32,539 bases of DNA from Verrucomicrobiota bacterium. GTDB lineage: Bacteria > Verrucomicrobiota > Verrucomicrobiia > Opitutales > Opitutaceae. Under the pieces are notes generated by a model, which saw only the letters and a program-made list of their open reading frames with translations, did no database searches and was not told the origin of the DNA. Of the stretch, positions 29,641-32,539 are shown piece by piece. Position numbers and translations under genes: made by a program. The stretch covers positions 1 to 32,539 of the forward strand of contig JAEWBF010000002.1 in NCBI GenBank assembly GCA_023391285.1, in the 5' to 3' direction. The first letter of the stretch is position 1, and each line of letters starts with the position of its first letter.

Positions 29641-31881
29641 GTGCCCACCCGTCCTTTTCACGTCCGTCCTTCGCTGCTCACTTTCTTCGTCTGCACGCTG
29701 CTGTTCGCCGGCACCGTTTTCCTTTTCAGCCGGTCACTCGATTACGGTTTCCTCAACTACGACGACCCGAGCTACATCACCAACAACCCCCACGTCCGCG
29801 CCGGCCTCGCTTGGTCGAGCGTCGTCTGGGCCTTCACCGGCCACGCCGACTACTGGCATCCGCTCACCTGGCTCTCCCACATGCTCGATTGGGAGCTCTA
29901 CGACCAGATCGGTTTCGGCCACCATCTGACCAACACCGTCTGGCACGCACTCAACACCGTCCTCGTCTTCCTGGTCTTCCGCCGCCTCACCGGCACGTTC
30001 TGGATCGCTGCATTCTCCGCCGCCCTCTTCGCCTGGCATCCGCTTCGCGTCGAATCCGTCACGTGGATCACCGAGCGCAAGGACGTCATGAGCGGCTGCT
30101 TCTTCCTGCTCACCATCTGGTCCTACGCCGCTTACGCCGACCGCCGCCGCGAGGGCTCACGCGCGCTCGGCCTCTACGCGCTCACCCTCTCGCTTTTCCT
30201 CTTCGGCCTGATGAGCAAGCCAATGGTCGTCTCTCTGCCCCTCGTTCTCCTGCTCCTCGACTTCTGGCCGCTGCAACGCCTCGCCGCCGCGCCCACCGCT
30301 GGCTCCGGCTTCCGCTCGCTCGCCGCCCGCTGGCGTCCGCTCGTCCTCGAGAAGATCCCGTTCTTCGCCCTCTCCGCCGTCATCTCTGTAGTGACAATCC
30401 TGATGCAGACGAACTTCGGCGCGTTCACCCTCACGCTCCCGTTCAGCGCCCGGCTCGCCAACGCCGCCGTCTCCTACGTTCGCTACATCGGAAAATTCCT
30501 CTGGCCCGCCGACCTCGCCGTCTTCTACCCGCACCCCGGCACCTGGCCTCTCCTCATCGTTCTCGCCGCCGTCGCCGTGCTCGTCGTCCTCAGCTTCCTC
30601 GCGTGGCGCCAACGCACCCGCCGCCCCGCCCTGCTCGCCGGCTGGCTTTGGTTTCTCATCACGCTTCTGCCCGCCATCGGCATCCTCCAGGTCGGCATGC
30701 AGGCGATGGCCGATCGCTACACCTACCTTTCGCTCCTCGGCCTCCAACTCGCGCTCTTCGGCTCGCTCACCCATCTTTCGTTCCCCCCCGCCGTCCGCGT
30801 CTTCGCCGGCCTCGCCGCCAGCCTCATCCTCATCGCCTGCATCGTCCGCACGTGGGATCAGCAGTTCATCTGGCGCGACTCCGTCTCTCTCTTCCGCCAC
30901 GCCACCCAGGTCAGCCCCAACAGCGACGCCGCGCACGGCTTCCTCGCCTACACGCTTCTCGGCGACGGTCGTATCCAGGAAGCGGAGACCGAAGCCCGCC
31001 GCTCGCTCTCGCTCAATCCCGACAATACCACCGCCCTCTTCGCCCTCGCCTCCATCCAGGATCGCCGCGACGAGATTCCCGCCGCCATCGCCGGCTTCCA
31101 ACGCGTCCTCGAGCTTCGTCCTCGCGATTCGCTCGCGCGTCTTCGCCTCGGCCTCGCTCTCCTCAAATTGCATCGTCGCGACGAAGCCGCCCCTTACCTC
31201 ACCGCCGCCATCGCTCAGGAGCCTTCCTACCGCGAATCGTTCCTCCGCCAGGGCTTCACCGACTTCCGCAACGGCTTCGCCGCCACCGCGGTCATCTACT
31301 TCGAAGCCGTGCTCGCCGCCGTCCCCGACGATTCCGACGCCCACTTCGGTCTCGCGCTTACCCTCGCCAAACTCGGCCGCTCCGACGACTCCTTCACCCA
31401 CCTGCGTCGTGCCGCCGAGCTCCGCCCCGATCTCGCCCCCGTGCAGGTCGAGGTCGGTCTCGCACTTCTCAGCCGACGCGAACCCGCCGACGCCGCCACG
31501 CACTTCCGCCACGCCCTCGCCGCCAATCCAAATTCCGGCGTCGCCCATCTCGGACTCGCTCGCGCCTTGGAACAACTCAACCAATCCGCCGCCGCGCAGC
31601 CCCACTTGGAAAAAGCCTTCGCGCTCGCGCCCGAAAATCCCCTCGTCCAGCGCGCCTGGGCCACCTCGCTCGCCCGCCGCGGTCGCTTCGCCGAAGCCAT
31701 CGTCCACTACGAACGCGCCCTCGCACAACTCCCCGACGACGCCAGCCTCCACGCCGAACTCGGCTTCGCCCTTCTCCTCGAAAAACGCCGCGCCGACGCC
31801 ATCGCGCGCTTCGAAGAAGCGCTTCGCCTCGATCCCAATTTTCCCGGCCTGCGCGAGCGCGTTCAGCAGTTGCGCCGCTGA
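29641..31881 (+). CDS. TMTC-like membrane glycosyltransferase with C-terminal TPR repeats
   Basis: 746 residues from GTG 29641. About ten hydrophobic helices fill the first 410 residues. The first outer loop holds NYDDPSYITNNPHV, with the acidic pair D41-D42, and further on HPLTWLSHMLDW and HPLRVESVTWITERKDV, a set that matches the GT-C fold of TMTC/PMT-like O-mannosyltransferases. From about residue 415 to the end come roughly nine TPR units (for example AEAIVHYERALAQLPDDA and ADAIARFEEALRLDPN), probably outside the membrane for protein or glycan recognition. Inference: protein O-glycosylation or another dolichol/undecaprenyl-phosphate-sugar transfer. The family is known in many bacteria but its acceptors are mostly undetermined. 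It may link functionally to the glycan region at the left of the window. Confidence 0.88.
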   Translation: MPTRPFHVRPSLLTFFVCTLLFAGTVFLFSRSLDYGFLNYDDPSYITNNPHVRAGLAWSSVVWAFTGHADYWHPLTWLSHMLDWELYDQIGFGHHLTNTVWHALNTVLVFLVFRRLTGTFWIAAFSAALFAWHPLRVESVTWITERKDVMSGCFFLLTIWSYAAYADRRREGSRALGLYALTLSLFLFGLMSKPMVVSLPLVLLLLDFWPLQRLAAAPTAGSGFRSLAARWRPLVLEKIPFFALSAVISVVTILMQTNFGAFTLTLPFSARLANAAVSYVRYIGKFLWPADLAVFYPHPGTWPLLIVLAAVAVLVVLSFLAWRQRTRRPALLAGWLWFLITLLPAIGILQVGMQAMADRYTYLSLLGLQLALFGSLTHLSFPPAVRVFAGLAASLILIACIVRTWDQQFIWRDSVSLFRHATQVSPNSDAAHGFLAYTLLGDGRIQEAETEARRSLSLNPDNTTALFALASIQDRRDEIPAAIAGFQRVLELRPRDSLARLRLGLALLKLHRRDEAAPYLTAAIAQEPSYRESFLRQGFTDFRNGFAATAVIYFEAVLAAVPDDSDAHFGLALTLAKLGRSDDSFTHLRRAAELRPDLAPVQVEVGLALLSRREPADAATHFRHALAANPNSGVAHLGLARALEQLNQSAAAQPHLEKAFALAPENPLVQRAWATSLARRGRFAEAIVHYERALAQLPDDASLHAELGFALLLEKRRADAIARFEEALRLDPNFPGLRERVQQLRR

Positions 31882-32031
31882 CCGCCACGCCACGCGTCGG
31901 CATTCCACCCCACCCCCCCTCAGGCAAACGCTGACACCTCCGCTCGCGGATTTTGCCCCGGCTCGCGCCTTTTCATCGCGGAACGCCCCTCGCCAACGCC
32001 GGTCCGTCGTCCCCCAACACATCACCCCACC

Positions 32032-32262
32032 ATGAAAAACATCATCGGCATCGTCCTCATCGCCCTCGGCATCTTCCTGTTCGTTCAGGGCCTCAACCGC
32101 CGCGACTCGATCGCCGGCGCGGCCTCCGAAGCCGGAACCGAGATCGCCAACGCCGTCGACGGCGGCGCCCGCCAACCCAAGCACGTCGTCTACATGGTGG
32201 CCGGCGGCATCGTCACCCTGATCGGCATCGGCGTCATCGCTCGCAAACCGCGCGCCATCTAA
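32032..32262 (+). CDS. DUF3185 family small membrane protein
   Basis: 76 residues from ATG 32032. Two hydrophobic segments (about residues 4-20 and 52-68) flank a short polar part with SIAGAASEAGTEIANAVDGG. The pattern (GIVLIALGIFL, then GGIVTLIGIGVI) fits DUF3185, small two-helix membrane proteins of unknown function. A 150-bp gap precedes it with no recognised signal, and a hairpin repeat plus an intrinsic terminator follow, so it is probably a single-gene unit. Confidence 0.8.
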   Translation: MKNIIGIVLIALGIFLFVQGLNRRDSIAGAASEAGTEIANAVDGGARQPKHVVYMVAGGIVTLIGIGVIARKPRAI

Positions 32263-32286
32263 ACGCACGGCGACGTCCACGCGTTC

Positions 32287-32310
32287 GTAGCGCGGTCAAC
32301 CTGACCGCGC
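32287..32310 (+). repeat. Hairpin repeat with GTAG prefix after DUF3185 gene
   Basis: 9-bp stem gcgcggtca (32290-32298) and tgaccgcgc (32302-32310), loop acc, preceded by gtag. It combines the prefix of the 12968 and 28093 hairpins with a stem related to the ggaggcgcggtg family. Confidence 0.75.
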
Positions 32311-32336
32311 CCTCCACCGCGAACGCCAAGATCGCA

Positions 32337-32372
32337 GGCGGCCTTCTCCCCGAAGGCCGCCTTCGCTTTTTT
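32337..32372 (+). terminator. Intrinsic terminator downstream of DUF3185 gene
   Basis: A 10-bp stem, ggcggccttc (32337-32346) and gaaggccgcc (32352-32361), loop tcccc, then ttcgc and six T (32367-32372). It is the only hairpin in the window followed by a T run. Confidence 0.88.
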
Positions 32373-32383
32373 CGTCCGCTGCT

Positions 32384-32406
32384 GGAGGCGCGGTGCCCCA
32401 CCGCGC
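32384..32406 (+). repeat. Hairpin repeat GGAGGCGCGGTG/CACCGCGC, copy 4
   Basis: 8-bp stem (32388-32395, 32399-32406), three-base loop, same orientation as the other copies; directly after the terminator. Confidence 0.88.
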
Positions 32407-32450
32407 TTCGTCCGTAAACGGGCCCGCCCCCAGTCCCGCCCGTCGCATGC

Positions 32451-32521
32451 AGTCCGTAGTCCGTAGTCCGTGGTCCGTTGTCCCGTAGTCCGTTGTCCCG
32501 TCGTCCGTAGTCCCGTAGTCC
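32451..32521 (+). repeat. Intergenic array of agtccgt/agtcccgt units
   Basis: Unit lengths read 7,7,7,7,8,7,8,7,8, ending in a C run. Same family as the intragenic array at 6371-6479 but without strict alternation at its start. No gene covers it within the window. Confidence 0.9.
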
Positions 32522-32539
32522 CCCCGTCCTCCCCCTCAC

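Noticed and set aside
32234..32539. Minus-strand open frame with Arg-Asp-Asn-Gly-Leu repeats at the right edge
   Set aside because: It is the translation of the 7/8-nt array and hairpin repeats, with no start context or homology.

Overview
The window looks like chromosomal DNA from a GC-rich Gram-negative bacterium. I favour a verrucomicrobial lineage close to Opitutaceae, inferred from gene content and from several families of short dispersed repeats; no rRNA or other marker gene is present to settle it. I see 26 credible genes, one cut by the left edge, and no tRNA, rRNA, CRISPR array, integrase or phage gene. Almost no start codon has a Shine-Dalgarno motif. The plus strand is C-rich throughout, so plus-strand genes use C-ending codons and minus-strand genes use G- and T-ending codons.

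Layout. (1) 3-11960: a surface-glycan region with three polytopic membrane proteins of the GT-C/GT39 type, four GT-B glycosyltransferases and one alpha-oxoamine synthase resembling serine palmitoyltransferase. (2) 12113-15841: a housekeeping run tyrA-aroA-cmk-plsC (tyrosine and chorismate synthesis, CMP kinase, phosphatidate synthesis). (3) 16028-21144: a SlyD-like prolyl isomerase, then ybbP and ybbA (ABC exporter) facing a tesA-like esterase, an arrangement also known from E. coli. Here a GxxExxY PD-(D/E)XK nuclease-like gene sits between ybbA and ybbP, flanked by inverted repeats. (4) 21221-25137: a minus-strand block of aldo/keto reductase, a Tat-exported enolase-superfamily enzyme and a Gfo/Idh/MocA dehydrogenase. 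(5) 25337-32262: a GspB/PilP-like membrane protein, a methyltransferase, an exported amidohydrolase, an MFS carrier of the anion:cation symporter type, a TMTC-like membrane protein with TPRs, and a DUF3185 protein followed by the only canonical intrinsic terminator.

The most unusual content is the repeats. At least six families occupy most intergenic spaces and run into genes. One (alternating 7- and 8-nt units) is inserted in frame in a glycosyltransferase as a 15-nt array coding Pro-Val-Val-Arg-Ser. Another (10-bp subunits related to ccgtgtccatccgtggtt) supplies likely start codons of cmk and tesA and stop codons of other genes, and its relatives form the inverted repeats around the GxxExxY gene. 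These are the best candidates for something undescribed.
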